NCBI GenBank assembly: GCA_016866775.1
Contig: VGLJ01000030.1
Location: 1 to 56,929 of the forward strand
Length of the DNA: 56,929 bases
Direction: 5' to 3'
Origin: Candidatus Rokuibacteriota bacterium
GTDB taxonomy: Bacteria > Methylomirabilota > Methylomirabilia > Rokubacteriales > CSP1-6
Shown: piece by piece, positions 32,443-41,150 of the stretch
How the letters are laid out: the number at the start of each line of letters is the position of its first letter
Position numbering within the stretch: the first letter of the stretch is position 1
Position numbers and translations under genes: made by a program
The notes under the pieces: model-generated
What the model saw: only the letters and a program-made list of their open reading frames with translations
Told to the model about the DNA's origin: nothing
Databases searched by the model: none

Positions 32443-33533
32443 TCGCCGACGTCGACGATCGCGACGACCGGGCCGCCACCGTGCGGCCCCTGGTGCATGG
32501 CGTCGACGGACACGAAGACCGCCGGGTCGCCGAGCGCGGTCGCGGCCACCGCGCCGACCGCGGCCTTGGAGTGCCGATGGTGGTGGACGTCGGAATCGTC
32601 GAGCATGATCTGGCGCCGGCCGCGCAGGGTGCCGCGCCGGTCGGCTTCGCACTTCAGGAAGCAGTTGACCACGCGCCCCTTCAGGTCGTCCGCGCGGGCG
32701 CGCGGAGGGAGCTCGAGGCCGGCGTCGCGGATCGCGTCGTAGATGCCGTCGATGTCCAGCGCGTCCTTCATCACGCTGTGGCCGATGCGGTAGCGCCCGC
32801 CCGCGCCCGGGCGGTTGCCGAGGATGACGATCTGCGCCTGCGTGAGCTCGACGCCCGACGAGCACGAGGCCACCGACGAGTAGAGATCGAGGTCGCGGCA
32901 GATCTGCTCGGCGCGGGGCATCGCGATCTCGCCGAGCGCGACGCCGATGCCGAGCGCCGTCGTGCCGTTCGAGACGCCCATCGACTCGTGGACCTCGCAC
33001 GCGACGTGCTTGCCGCGTGACTCGGCGTCGCGCACCGACTCGATCGTGAGGAGCGGCGTCTTGGTCTGCACGTAGTGCACGTCGCGCGGGTTGTCGATGC
33101 CGGCATCGCGCATCGCGCGCTTGACGCCTTCGGCGACCTTCTCGACCATCGCCGGCCGGCCGATGTCCTCCGGCAGGAGCTCGACGCTGAGCGCGGTGCC
33201 GATCGTCAGACGCGCTCGATCCGCCGGGCCGGTGCGTGCGTTGCGGGCGAACACCGTCGCGTGCGGCGTGATGACGCCGTCACACCCGCCCGACCAGACC
33301 ATCGGGATCTGCGCGATCTGCTCGGCGCTCCGCGTGCCGTGCTGCTGGAGCGCGCGGCGGAACGCCTGGTCGGCGAGGATGCGGGTGAAGTCGTTGACAC
33401 CGCCGTTCCCTTCGGTCTTGCCGATGACGGCGACGACCTCGTCGGCCTTCATCCGCCCGGCGCGGATGAGCTCTTCGAGGCCGGACGCGTCCTGGACGGT
33501 CTTCAGCTCGACCTTCGCAGCGTCGATCGCCAT
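32439..33533 (-). CDS. Ring-opening amidohydrolase (barbiturase/cyanuric acid hydrolase family)
   Basis: 364 aa, the standard length. The family has three homologous repeats, each with a Ser/Lys pair. Visible Ser motifs are '[13 protein letters not shown]' near residue 81, '[18 protein letters not shown]' near 222, and the late '[15 protein letters not shown]'. Lys-bearing segments include '[16 protein letters not shown]'. The family opens barbiturate or cyanurate rings. With the overlapping cytosine-deaminase-like gene this could form part of an oxidative pyrimidine or s-triazine route. Start ATG 33533; a longer frame to 33608 lacks a good ribosome-binding site. Confidence 0.85.
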   Translation of the reverse strand: MAIDAAKVELKTVQDASGLEELIRAGRMKADEVVAVIGKTEGNGGVNDFTRILADQAFRRALQQHGTRSAEQIAQIPMVWSGGCDGVITPHATVFARNARTGPADRARLTIGTALSVELLPEDIGRPAMVEKVAEGVKRAMRDAGIDNPRDVHYVQTKTPLLTIESVRDAESRGKHVACEVHESMGVSNGTTALGIGVALGEIAMPRAEQICRDLDLYSSVASCSSGVELTQAQIVILGNRPGAGGRYRIGHSVMKDALDIDGIYDAIRDAGLELPPRARADDLKGRVVNCFLKCEADRRGTLRGRRQIMLDDSDVHHHRHSKAAVGAVAATALGDPAVFVSVDAMHQGPHGGGPVVAIVDVGE

Positions 33534-33582
33534 CGCGCCGAGAGTATAGGAGATCGAATGATCCTGCACGACGCATGCGACA

Positions 33583-33924
33583 ATGACGAGCATGCCGCCG
33601 GCCGTCATTCACGACCTCGACGAGCTGAAACGACGCCTCGCGCCCCATCTTCGTGGTGCGCGGAAGGCGATCGTATTCGGATCAGTGGCCCGCGGAAGCG
33701 CCGACGAGTGGAGTGATCTCGACCTCGTCATCGTCGCCGACACACAGCGGCCGTTCCTGAAACGGTACCTGGACTTCGAGGGCATCTACGACGTCTGGCC
33801 CCGTCTCGATCTGCTTGTCTATACGCCGGACGAGTTCGTGGAGATGCAGCGACAGGGACGGCCGTTCATCGAGCACGTTCTCCAGGAAGGCGTCGTGATC
33901 CATGAGGCCGAACCCGAGAGCTGA
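33583..33924 (+). CDS. MNT-type minimal nucleotidyltransferase (antitoxin of MNT/HEPN pair)
   Basis: 113-aa nucleotidyltransferase. The core is '[25 protein letters not shown]', i.e. GSxxRG...SDxDL with both metal-binding Asp. '[16 protein letters not shown]' follows with the third acidic position. In MNT/HEPN systems this enzyme modifies (AMPylates) the HEPN ribonuclease and blocks it. ATG 33583 and ATG 33592 are both possible. It overlaps the HEPN gene by 23 bases. The pair sits divergent from the ring-opening hydrolase. Confidence 0.88.
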   Translation: MTSMPPAVIHDLDELKRRLAPHLRGARKAIVFGSVARGSADEWSDLDLVIVADTQRPFLKRYLDFEGIYDVWPRLDLLVYTPDEFVEMQRQGRPFIEHVLQEGVVIHEAEPES

Positions 33925-34306
33925 AGCCGAGCGCCGGCTGGCGCAGGCACGGAGCGACCTCGTCTCTGCTCGCGTCCTCGCGCGCGAGGGCCTCTACGCG
34001 CAGGCATGCTTCCATTGCCCGCAGGCGGCGGAGATGGCGCTGAAGGCGGTTCATTACCTCCGAGGAGCGCGGTTCGTGGTCGGGCATTCGGTCGTGGATT
34101 TGCTCGCGGGCCTCATCGAGGTCTACCCATCGCTCGAGCACCTGCGCCGCGCCGCCGCCAGCCTGGACCGGCTCTACATCCCGACGCGCTACCCGAACGG
34201 TCTGCCTGGCGGAGTCCCTGCAGAGGTCTTCGCCGAGGAAGACGCTGCGGACGCGACGCAGCAGGCAACACTCTTCGTCGAGCAAGCCGCGACGATCATC
34301 GGCTAA
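33902..34306 (+). CDS. HEPN-domain protein (toxin of MNT/HEPN pair)
   Basis: 134-aa helical HEPN protein. 'LAQARSDLVSARVLAREGLYAQACFHCPQAAEMALKAVHYL' region (read in parts) is the conserved four-helix start, and 'RGARFVVGHSVVDLLAGL' provides the R...H pair expected of HEPN RNases, although the spacing (R-x7-H here) is longer than the usual Rx4-6H. Overlap with the upstream nucleotidyltransferase indicates translation coupling. It may be an RNase toxin or a catalytically weak partner. Confidence 0.86.
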   Translation: MRPNPRAEAERRLAQARSDLVSARVLAREGLYAQACFHCPQAAEMALKAVHYLRGARFVVGHSVVDLLAGLIEVYPSLEHLRRAAASLDRLYIPTRYPNGLPGGVPAEVFAEEDAADATQQATLFVEQAATIIG

Positions 34307-34316
34307 CGATGGGGGC

Positions 34317-35456
34317 TCAGGCGATAGCGCTCGAGCCGCGTAGCGCGGCGAGCTTCGCGGCGTCGTAGCCGAGGAGCTTGCCGAGCACCTCGTCCGTGTG
34401 CTGGCCGGGCGTCGGCACCGGGCCGATGCGCGCCGGGGTCTTCGACAGCTTGATCGTCGCGCCCGGGAGATACATCTCGCCGGCGACCGGATCGTCCATC
34501 TTGACCAGCATCTCGCGCTCCCAGACGTGCGGGTCCTTCGCCACCTCGGGAATCGTGCGTACCGGCGCGGACGGGATGCCGGCATCGAGCAGAGCCTTGC
34601 AGATCTCGTCCATCGTGTGCGCGGCGCACCACGTCTCGATCGCGATGCGGCGATCGGCCGCGGGCGAGCTGCCCGCGAGCGGCGTGTCGTCGTCGGGGCC
34701 GCCGACGATCTTCATCAGCGTTCGCGCCATCTCGCGACCCGCGGCCGCGATGACGACCCAGCCGTCCTTCGTGCGGTACGGCGGGCGGCCGCCTTCCCCG
34801 CCCTCCTGGCCGGTCGCGAGGTAGTACGACGTCGGGATCTCGACCATCGTCAGGCCGGAATCGAGCAGACACACGTCGACGAGCTGCCCTTCGCCGGTGC
34901 GCTCGCGATGCCGGAGCGCGGCGAGCGTGCCGATCGTCGCGTGCAGCGACGTGTAGCGGTCGACGAGCGACGTCGCCGTGCCGATGGGGTGGCCTTCCTG
35001 CTGGCCGGTGAGCGTCATGAGGCCGCTCATCGCCTGGCCGAGCGAATCGAACGCCGGGCGATCGCGATACGGGCCGTACTGTCCGAATCCAGAGACGGCC
35101 ACGAGGATGATGCCCGGGTTGATCGCCTTCAGCCGCTCGTAGTCGAAGCCCATCGCCTTCATCACGCCGGGACGGAAGTTCTCGAGGACGATGTCCGCCT
35201 TCTTCACGAGGTCCGCGAACACGTCCTTCCCCTGCGCGCTGCGGAGGTCGAGACAGATGCTCTTCTTGCCGCGGTTGTAGACCGAGAAGTACACGCTCTG
35301 GCCGCGGACCATCGGCGGATGCTTGCGCGTCTCCTCGCCGCCGAGCGCCTCGATCTTGATGACCTCGGCGCCGAGGTCAGAGAGGATCATGCCGCCGCGC
35401 GGTCCCGCCTGGAACCGCGCGAGCTCGAGCACCCGCACGCCGTCGAGCGCCAGCAT
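34317..35456 (-). CDS. CaiB/BaiF CoA-transferase family protein (class III)
   Basis: 379-aa class III CoA-transferase. 'VRVLELARFQAGPRGGMILSDLGAEVIKIE' is the family start (residues 7-36). 'YFSVYNRGKKSICLDL', 'ADIVLENFRPGVMKAMGFDYE' and 'VAVSGFGQYGPYRDRPAFD' follow; the Asp of the last motif is at the position of the catalytic Asp. It moves CoA between carboxylic acids. ATG 35456 overlaps the aminotransferase stop (TGATG); GTG 35459 also fits. The acid substrate is unknown. Confidence 0.9.
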   Translation of the reverse strand: MLALDGVRVLELARFQAGPRGGMILSDLGAEVIKIEALGGEETRKHPPMVRGQSVYFSVYNRGKKSICLDLRSAQGKDVFADLVKKADIVLENFRPGVMKAMGFDYERLKAINPGIILVAVSGFGQYGPYRDRPAFDSLGQAMSGLMTLTGQQEGHPIGTATSLVDRYTSLHATIGTLAALRHRERTGEGQLVDVCLLDSGLTMVEIPTSYYLATGQEGGEGGRPPYRTKDGWVVIAAAGREMARTLMKIVGGPDDDTPLAGSSPAADRRIAIETWCAAHTMDEICKALLDAGIPSAPVRTIPEVAKDPHVWEREMLVKMDDPVAGEMYLPGATIKLSKTPARIGPVPTPGQHTDEVLGKLLGYDAAKLAALRGSSAIA

Positions 35457-36373
35457 CACGGCAGCCGCTTCAGGTACTGCGCGACGAAGTCGAAGTCGAC
35501 GAAGCGCACGTACGCCTCGGTGAGCTGCCGCGTGACCGGTCCTGGCAAGCCGTCGCCGATACGCGAGCCGTTGACGCTCGCCACCGGGCAGATGCAGAGG
35601 CTGGTCGACGTGAGGAAGCACTCGTCGGCGTTGTACGCGTCGTAGAGGTCGATGTCCTTCTCGACGACGGTGAGCCCCGCCTCGCGCGCGAGGTCGATCA
35701 CGGTCTCGCGGCTGATGCCGGAGAGCACGGTCTGCTCGCGCGGCGTCAGCAGCGTCCGGTCCTGGACGAGGAAGATGTTGCTGCCGAGCCCCTCGCCGAG
35801 GTTGCCGTCACGGTCGAGCAGGACGGCCCACGCGCCCGGGTCCTGCGCGCTCACTTCGAGGCCGCCGGCGATGAGGTTCAGGTAATTGTGCGTCTTCACG
35901 CGCGGCGAGAGCGACTCGGGCGGCGTGCGCCGTACGGACGGCGTGAGGATGCGGATCCCGTCGCGATAGAGCGACGCCCGCTCCTTCAGCGGGAGCGGAA
36001 TGCACTCGACGATCACGGTCGCGCCTTCCTGGGCCCACACTTCGCGCGCGGAGGGATCGAGCCCGCGCGACACGCGCTGCGTCACCCAGTAGTCGTCGTC
36101 GGGAGCGATCAGCGGCAGGTTCTGCCGGAGGACCTCCTCCGTGACCTCGATCATCTTCGACTGGCTCAGCCCGGGATCGATGCGCAGGTACCGCATCGAG
36201 CGGTAGAGGCGCTCGACGTGCTCCTGCAGCTTGAAGACGCGATGGCCGAACGTGCGCGTGGTGTCGAAGACGGCGTCGCCGTACTTGAACCCGCGATCCC
36301 GGAAGGGGACGAGCACCTCGCGCTCCGGCACGAAGCGGCCGTTGAAGTAGGCAATCCGGTCGACTGCACCCAT
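35456..36373 (-). CDS. Class IV aminotransferase (branched-chain/D-amino acid type)
   Basis: 305-aa fold type IV PLP enzyme. It shows 'RIAYFNGRFVPEREVLVPFRDRGFKYGDAVFDTTR' (read in parts; standard start), the Schiff-base Lys in 'LSPRVKTHNYLNLI' near residue 163, 'GNLGEGLGSNIFLVQD' with the cofactor Glu, and 'SGISRETVIDLA' phosphate contacts. The pattern suits branched-chain or D-alanine aminotransferase-like enzymes and not aminodeoxychorismate lyase. It is followed without a gap by the CoA-transferase and preceded by an LLM enzyme in the same direction. Confidence 0.88.
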   Translation of the reverse strand: MGAVDRIAYFNGRFVPEREVLVPFRDRGFKYGDAVFDTTRTFGHRVFKLQEHVERLYRSMRYLRIDPGLSQSKMIEVTEEVLRQNLPLIAPDDDYWVTQRVSRGLDPSAREVWAQEGATVIVECIPLPLKERASLYRDGIRILTPSVRRTPPESLSPRVKTHNYLNLIAGGLEVSAQDPGAWAVLLDRDGNLGEGLGSNIFLVQDRTLLTPREQTVLSGISRETVIDLAREAGLTVVEKDIDLYDAYNADECFLTSTSLCICPVASVNGSRIGDGLPGPVTRQLTEAYVRFVDFDFVAQYLKRLP

Positions 36374-36383
36374 GAGAGACCTC

Positions 36384-37292
36384 CTATGCGACGGCCTTGC
36401 GCACTTCCGCGAGCCGGATGTATGAGGCTAACACCTGCGCCTGGTCGTCGACGAGATGGCGAATGATGACGTCGGTGTAGCCCATCTGCGCGAGCTCGCG
36501 GAACTTCGCGGCGACGGCGGCGACGGATCCGTACACCGGCGCGTCCGGAGAAAAGCCGCGGTACCCCCCGCGCACGCGCGTCCCGCCGACCTTGTCCGCC
36601 TCCGCGTCGCTCTCGCCGACGTAGATGTCGCGCCGGATCGCGATGGTGGCCGGCGCCTTGCCGTGCGCGCGGCACCGGTCCTTGTAGTAGCCGATGAGCG
36701 CGCTCGCCTGCTTCGGCGTCAGGCCCGGCGAGGCGAGCCACGCGTCACCGAGACGGGCGGCACGATCGATCGCCGGCTCCGCGGTGCCGCCGAGCCAGAA
36801 GTGGACGGCCTCCGCGGGCCGCGGCGACACGCGGCCGTCGCGGAACTGGAAGCGCCCGGACGACGACACGACTTCGCCGCGGAGCATGCGGCGCACCAGA
36901 TCGATCGACTCTTCGAACATCGACACGCGCGCCTTCACCCGCGCGCCCATCGCCGCGAACTGATCCTCGCCGTCGCCGAGCCCGGTCTGGACGATGAAGC
37001 GTCCGGGCGCGAGCGTGGCGAGCGTCCCGACCTGCTCGGCGAGGAGCACCGGGTTCCAGAGCGGCAGGAGGAACAGCGCGCCGTACGGCGCGTCGCCCCA
37101 CTCCGCGAGACACCGCGCGAGGATCGGCACGTTCTGGTAGTACGGGCCCGGTGTGGCGTGGTGGTCGCCGACGAACAGCGAATCGAGCCCGGCACGCCGC
37201 GCGGCGCCCGCGCGCTCGATCATCATCCGGGCGCCGGCACGTCCGTCGGTGCCGGCGCTGAAGCTACTGGTGAGCGAGACGCCGATCTTCAT
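36384..37292 (-). CDS. LLM class flavin-dependent oxidoreductase
   Basis: 302-aa luciferase-like protein. 'MKIGVSLTSSFSAGTDGR' starts it, 'GLDSLFVGDHHATPGPYYQN' gives the second strand with His-His, 'GRFIVQTGLGDGEDQFAAMG' is the family core and 'FWLGGTAEPAIDRAARLGD' follows. ATG 37292 overlaps the stop of the dehydrogenase upstream. Coenzyme (FMN or F420) cannot be told. It belongs to a minus-strand run of four genes from 38191 to 34317. Confidence 0.86.
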   Translation of the reverse strand: MKIGVSLTSSFSAGTDGRAGARMMIERAGAARRAGLDSLFVGDHHATPGPYYQNVPILARCLAEWGDAPYGALFLLPLWNPVLLAEQVGTLATLAPGRFIVQTGLGDGEDQFAAMGARVKARVSMFEESIDLVRRMLRGEVVSSSGRFQFRDGRVSPRPAEAVHFWLGGTAEPAIDRAARLGDAWLASPGLTPKQASALIGYYKDRCRAHGKAPATIAIRRDIYVGESDAEADKVGGTRVRGGYRGFSPDAPVYGSVAAVAAKFRELAQMGYTDVIIRHLVDDQAQVLASYIRLAEVRKAVA

Positions 37293-38191
37293 TTCGTCGC
37301 CCTCACTTTCACGCCGGCGCGCTCCTCCTGGATCAGCCATGGCGCCGTGGAGTCCTTGTCGCCCCAGCCGCGCGACATCGCCTCCACGAGGAGCTGCTCG
37401 CCCACGTTCGCCATCGCCATCGGGACGTCGAGCTCGCGCGCGAGCGCGGTCGCGAGCCCGACGTCCTTGCGCGCGAGCTTGAGGCCGAAGCGCACGGTGT
37501 CGAAGTCGCCCTTGAAGACGATGTCCGGAATGTGATGCGAGAGCGTGTAGCCCTTGCCGAACGACGCGCCGCGCAGCGCTTCGAGGATCGCCTCCGGCTT
37601 CACGCCGGCCTTCACGCCGAGCGTGAAGCCCTCCGCGATCAGCGCGCGCGAGAGGATGCTGATCATGTTGTGGACGAGCTTCGCGACGGTGCCCGCGCCG
37701 ATCGCGCCCATGTAGCCGACGTTGCTCCCGATGGCGCCGAGGACGCCCTTCACCTCGTTGAAGACGCCCTCGTCCCCGCCGACCATGACCTGCACCGTGC
37801 CGTCACGCGCGCCGATCACCCCGCCCGAGATCGGCGAGTCCAGGACGTGCACGCCCTTCGCCTTGAACGCCGCGTAGATCTTCCGCATCACGAGCGGCGA
37901 GTTGGTCGACAGGTCGGCGTAGATGCTGCCCGGCTGGGCGTTCTCGAGGATGCCGCCCTTTCCGAGGGCGACCGCCTCCACTTCCGCCGGGCCCGGCAGC
38001 GACGTGAAGATCAGCTCGCCGGCGCGCGCGGTGTCGGCGACGCTGTCCGCCCAGGTGGCGCCGGCGTCGAGGTGCGGCTTCGCCAGCTCCCGGCGCAGGT
38101 CGTGGACGACCAGCGTGTGACCGCCCTGCTTGATGAGGTTGAGCGCCATGGGGCCGCCCATGTTGCCGAGTCCGATGAACCCGATGCGCAT
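37289..38191 (-). CDS. NAD(P)-dependent 3-hydroxyisobutyrate dehydrogenase-like oxidoreductase
   Basis: 300 aa. 'MRIGFIGLGNMGGPMALNL' is the Rossmann start, 'HVLDSPISGGVIGARDGTVQVMVGG' the substrate signature and 'GTVAKLVHNMISI' carries the catalytic Lys. This is the third member of the family in the window and shares no close sequence identity block with the other two. It heads the operon with LLM, class IV aminotransferase and CoA-transferase, and is divergent from the enolase-superfamily gene across 60 bp that include a GGTATACC palindrome (38231-38238). Confidence 0.9.
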   Translation of the reverse strand: MRIGFIGLGNMGGPMALNLIKQGGHTLVVHDLRRELAKPHLDAGATWADSVADTARAGELIFTSLPGPAEVEAVALGKGGILENAQPGSIYADLSTNSPLVMRKIYAAFKAKGVHVLDSPISGGVIGARDGTVQVMVGGDEGVFNEVKGVLGAIGSNVGYMGAIGAGTVAKLVHNMISILSRALIAEGFTLGVKAGVKPEAILEALRGASFGKGYTLSHHIPDIVFKGDFDTVRFGLKLARKDVGLATALARELDVPMAMANVGEQLLVEAMSRGWGDKDSTAPWLIQEERAGVKVRATK

Positions 38192-38251
38192 CGCGCGATC
38201 CTCCTGGGCAGCGTCGTGCCGCGCGGCAAGGGTATACCATCGGGAGCCACC

Positions 38252-39406
38252 ATGAAGATCACCGGCCTCGAGACCTACTCGCTCTCCGCACCCCTCCCGC
38301 AGCCCGTGCGCACCTCGACCATCGCGATCAGCCAGGTCAGCGAGGTGATCGTGAAGCTCGCCACCGATGAGGGTCACGTCGGCCTCGGCGAGGCGCACGG
38401 CCCGTTCCTGTTCCAGGGCGCGGAGGGGCTGCGCGCGGTGAAGAAGATCCTCGACTCGATCACGCCCCTCGTCGTCGGCCGCGACCCCTTCGAGACCGAG
38501 CGGATCTGGCAGGACCTGTTCGCGCTGACGTACACGAGCGTGCGCGGCATCCCGCCGCTCGCGCGCCAGCAGCGCGTGCTCGTCACCGCGATGAGCGCCA
38601 TCGACATCGCTCTGTGGGACCTGAAGGGTAAGGCGATCGGCCGCCCCGTCCACGCGCTGCTCGGCGGCGCGTTGCGCGAGCGCGTGCCGGCCTACGTGAC
38701 GGGCTTCTACTATCGCGACGGCGAGAAGCCGGACGACGTCGTGCGCGAAGCGGCGAGCTACGTGGAGCTCGGCTATCGCACGCTCAAGGTGAAGGTCGGC
38801 GGGCTCACGCCCGAGGACGACGCCGCGCGCGTCGGCCGGATCCGGCGAGCGGTCGGCAAGGACGTCGCGCTGATGCTCGACGCGAACCAGGGGTGGAATC
38901 TGCCCACCGCGATCGAGGCCGCAAAGCGCTGCGAAGCGCACGACATCTTCTGGCTCGAGGACCCGATGCCGTGGTTCGACGAGCGCCGGACGCTGGCGCG
39001 TCTGAAGGAAGAGACGTCGATCCCGATCGCCGCGGGCGAGACCGAGTACACGCCGTTCGGTCTCAGGACGATGGTGACCGAAGGCCTCGTGGACTACCTG
39101 ATCATCGATTCGACGTGGGCCGGCGGCCTGACGACCTGGCGCAAGGCGGCGGTGCTGGCCGAGCTCTACCAGATCCCGATGGCGGCGCACCACGACCCGC
39201 AGATCCACGTCCACGCGGTCGCCGCGAGCCCGACCGGCTTCATCCTCGAGTCGTTCGCGGACGCCTCACGCGATCCGCTCTGGTTCGAGCTGTTCCGCGA
39301 GCGGCCCCAGATCGTCGACGGGTTCATGGCGGTTCCGGACCAGCCTGGCCTGGGCCTGGAGCTACGTCAGGAGACGCTGGAGAAATACGGCGTGAAGCTC
39401 GGGTGA
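38252..39406 (+). CDS. Mandelate racemase/muconate lactonizing enzyme family protein (enolase superfamily)
   Basis: 384 aa. The N-terminal capping domain runs to about residue 120. The barrel has the catalytic KxK in 'YRTLKVKVGGLTP' near residue 190, then metal ligands in 'LMLDANQGWN', 'FWLEDPMPWFD' and 'IAAGETEYT', and a His in 'MAAHHDPQIHVH' near 310. The KxK plus late His arrangement is that of the mandelate racemase subgroup, so racemisation or dehydration of a hydroxy acid is likely. A TATACC -10-like sequence lies 14-20 bp before the ATG, so the leader may be very short. Confidence 0.9.
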   Translation: MKITGLETYSLSAPLPQPVRTSTIAISQVSEVIVKLATDEGHVGLGEAHGPFLFQGAEGLRAVKKILDSITPLVVGRDPFETERIWQDLFALTYTSVRGIPPLARQQRVLVTAMSAIDIALWDLKGKAIGRPVHALLGGALRERVPAYVTGFYYRDGEKPDDVVREAASYVELGYRTLKVKVGGLTPEDDAARVGRIRRAVGKDVALMLDANQGWNLPTAIEAAKRCEAHDIFWLEDPMPWFDERRTLARLKEETSIPIAAGETEYTPFGLRTMVTEGLVDYLIIDSTWAGGLTTWRKAAVLAELYQIPMAAHHDPQIHVHAVAASPTGFILESFADASRDPLWFELFRERPQIVDGFMAVPDQPGLGLELRQETLEKYGVKLG

Positions 39407-39578
39407 TCGGGCGCCGCGCGATCGCCTTCTGCCTCGACGTCCTGTGCAGGCGCTGCTCCTCGTCGTGACCGGCATCGCGTGGGTGCCGCTCGCGCTGGGC
39501 GCGGCCGTCATCCTCGGGCGCGAGCGTGGCTGGGAAGGCTGGGGCACGGGATTCGCGATCGTCATCGTCCCGCCGTGA
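39404..39578 (+). pseudogene. Short hydrophobic gene remnant
   Basis: From GTG 39404 the frame gives 'IGRRAIAFCLDVL'. One base over, from GTG 39444, a 44-aa stretch reads 'QALLLVVTGIAWVPLALGAA' and 'ERGWEGWGTGFAIVIV' to the TGA at 39576-39578. Joined, this looks like the start of a small membrane protein (RDD-like 'GRR..AF.LD'). It has no intact continuation, and I take it as debris. Confidence 0.25.
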
Positions 39579-39635
39579 TCGCGGTCACAGCGGCGTACGC
39601 GATTCGTGGCGTTCGCAACGGAGGGCGAACGCGCA

Positions 39636-39790
39636 TGAACGGCGGCCGACGTCGCTTTCTCGGTGCCACCGCCGGTTTCGGTGTCGGCGTGACGCTCGGG
39701 CGGGAATCCAGCGCGCAGCAGGCTCACGGCTGGGCGCCGCTCGGCCCGAGCGGCGGCCCCGCGCTCGCCGCCGCCGTCTCGAACGCGTGA
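39636..39790 (+). pseudogene. Tat-like signal sequence remnant
   Basis: 51 aa starting 'MNGGRRRFLGATAGFGVGVT', with twin arginines and 'FLGA' as in Tat-exported binding proteins or oxidoreductases. A plausible cleavage region follows (ESSAQQA), but the frame stops 18 residues later. No continuation of a mature enzyme is found in other frames nearby. It may be a truncated gene. Confidence 0.3.
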
Positions 39791-39887
39791 GCGCTGGGAA
39801 CGATGGCGCTGTGGACGCTCACTCCCGACGAGGCGCGCGCGAGTTGCGAGCGTTCGGGCGGCCACCTCGAAGCCGTTTGCCGTGGGT

Positions 39888-40040
39888 GATGGACGAGGCG
39901 GGTGTCGTGCCCGTCATCGCGGCCGGAGGGATGGGGACGGCGGCGACATCCGGCGTGTTCTCGCTGCCGGGGCCTCGGGCGCGATGCTGGGCACGCGCTT
40001 CGCCGACGCGCCCGGCGGGCCACGCCCCACGCGGGCCTGA
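39888..40040 (+). pseudogene. Nitronate monooxygenase C-terminal fragment, frameshifted
   Basis: From 39888 one frame reads 'VVPVIAAGGMG', the FMN phosphate-binding strand of nitronate monooxygenase/NMO-like barrels. From about 39930 another frame continues 'DIRRVLAAGASGAMLGTRFADAP' to the TGA at 40038-40040, the next strand-helix of the same family. The N-terminal two thirds are absent. Together with the two remnants before it, the region 39407-40074 holds only gene debris. Confidence 0.55.
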
Positions 40041-40074
40041 AATCCTCCGAGGAGGCTCGGCTGCAGAGGCTCCA

Positions 40075-41145
40075 TCAGGGCCCGCGAAACCCCGGCATCA
40101 CGGCCTCGGAAAACCGGCGCATCGACGCGACGATCTTCCCGTGCGGGAGATAGCCGAAGCTGAGCTGGCAGAGCAGGTGCTCGACGCCCGCCTCGCGAAG
40201 CTCGGCGACCCGGTCGGCGACGCGCTTGGGCGTGCCGTAGAGCGCGCCGGTCTCCAGCGACCAGCGCGTGCCCTCTTCGTGCGACACGGACGGATCGGCG
40301 AACGGGTTCAGGAACGCGCTGTCGACGTGGAAGTCGGGCGGGTTGTGCGCGGTGCGCGCGTGGATCATGTGCTCCCGCGTGTGGAGCACGGCCGCGCCGA
40401 GCGTATCCTCCGCCTCGGCGTCGCTCTCGCCGACGTACACGTGGCGCCACACCGCGGCCTGCGCGCGCAGCCGCGCGCGTGTCGCCGCGTCGTGGCCACC
40501 CTCCTCGAGACCCTGCTCGTAGAACCCGAGGCGCTCGGGCAGGCGTGCGAGCGGAATGCGCGGCGTCAGGATCGGCACGCCCTGCCGGCCGGCCTCGAGG
40601 AACGACGGCGGCGTGACGACGCTGCGCCAGAGCGGCGGGTGCGGCCGCTGCAGCGGCCGCGGGCGCAGCTCGGGGAGCGAGAGCTGGAAGAACTGGCCTT
40701 CGTACTCGAACGGCGCCTCGGTCCAGGCCCGCGTGAGGATCTCGAGCACTTCCGTGGCGCGCTCCCGCGCGTCGTCGCTGCGGAGGCCGTAGCCCACGAA
40801 CTCGTACTCGTTGTAGATCGAGCCGCGCCCGACGCCCACGTCGAGCCGGCCGCCGCAAAGGTTGTCGAGCAGCGCGAGCTGGACGGCGAGCCGGATGGGA
40901 TGACGGAGCGCGAGCTGGATCACCGCGAAGCCGATGCGCACGCGCGTCGTCCGCATGGCGAGCGCGGCGGCGAACGGGATCGGGTCGGAATAGACGGCCT
41001 CGCCCGTGAAGTTGTGCTCGGTGAGCCACACGCCGTCGAAGCCGAGCGCGTCGGCGAGGCACGCCTGCTCGAGCTGCTGCGCGATCGCCGCGTGGTCCTG
41101 CGCCGGGCCCGGCGAGTGCGCGAGCGTCAACCAGCCGAAGCGCAT
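40075..41145 (-). CDS. LLM class flavin-dependent oxidoreductase (alkanal monooxygenase-like)
   Basis: 356-aa luciferase-like enzyme. 'MRFGWLTLAHSPGPAQDH' starts it, then 'GFDGVWLTEHNFTGEAVYSDPI' (typical of bacterial luciferase alpha-type relatives), 'VRIGFAVIQLALRHPIRLAVQ', '[22 protein letters not shown]' and the long insertion 'HTREHMIHARTAHNPP'. ATG 41145 lies five bases after the upstream BNR gene stop. Oxidation substrate unknown. Confidence 0.87.
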   Translation of the reverse strand: MRFGWLTLAHSPGPAQDHAAIAQQLEQACLADALGFDGVWLTEHNFTGEAVYSDPIPFAAALAMRTTRVRIGFAVIQLALRHPIRLAVQLALLDNLCGGRLDVGVGRGSIYNEYEFVGYGLRSDDARERATEVLEILTRAWTEAPFEYEGQFFQLSLPELRPRPLQRPHPPLWRSVVTPPSFLEAGRQGVPILTPRIPLARLPERLGFYEQGLEEGGHDAATRARLRAQAAVWRHVYVGESDAEAEDTLGAAVLHTREHMIHARTAHNPPDFHVDSAFLNPFADPSVSHEEGTRWSLETGALYGTPKRVADRVAELREAGVEHLLCQLSFGYLPHGKIVASMRRFSEAVMPGFRGP

Positions 41146-41150
41146 CGGTG

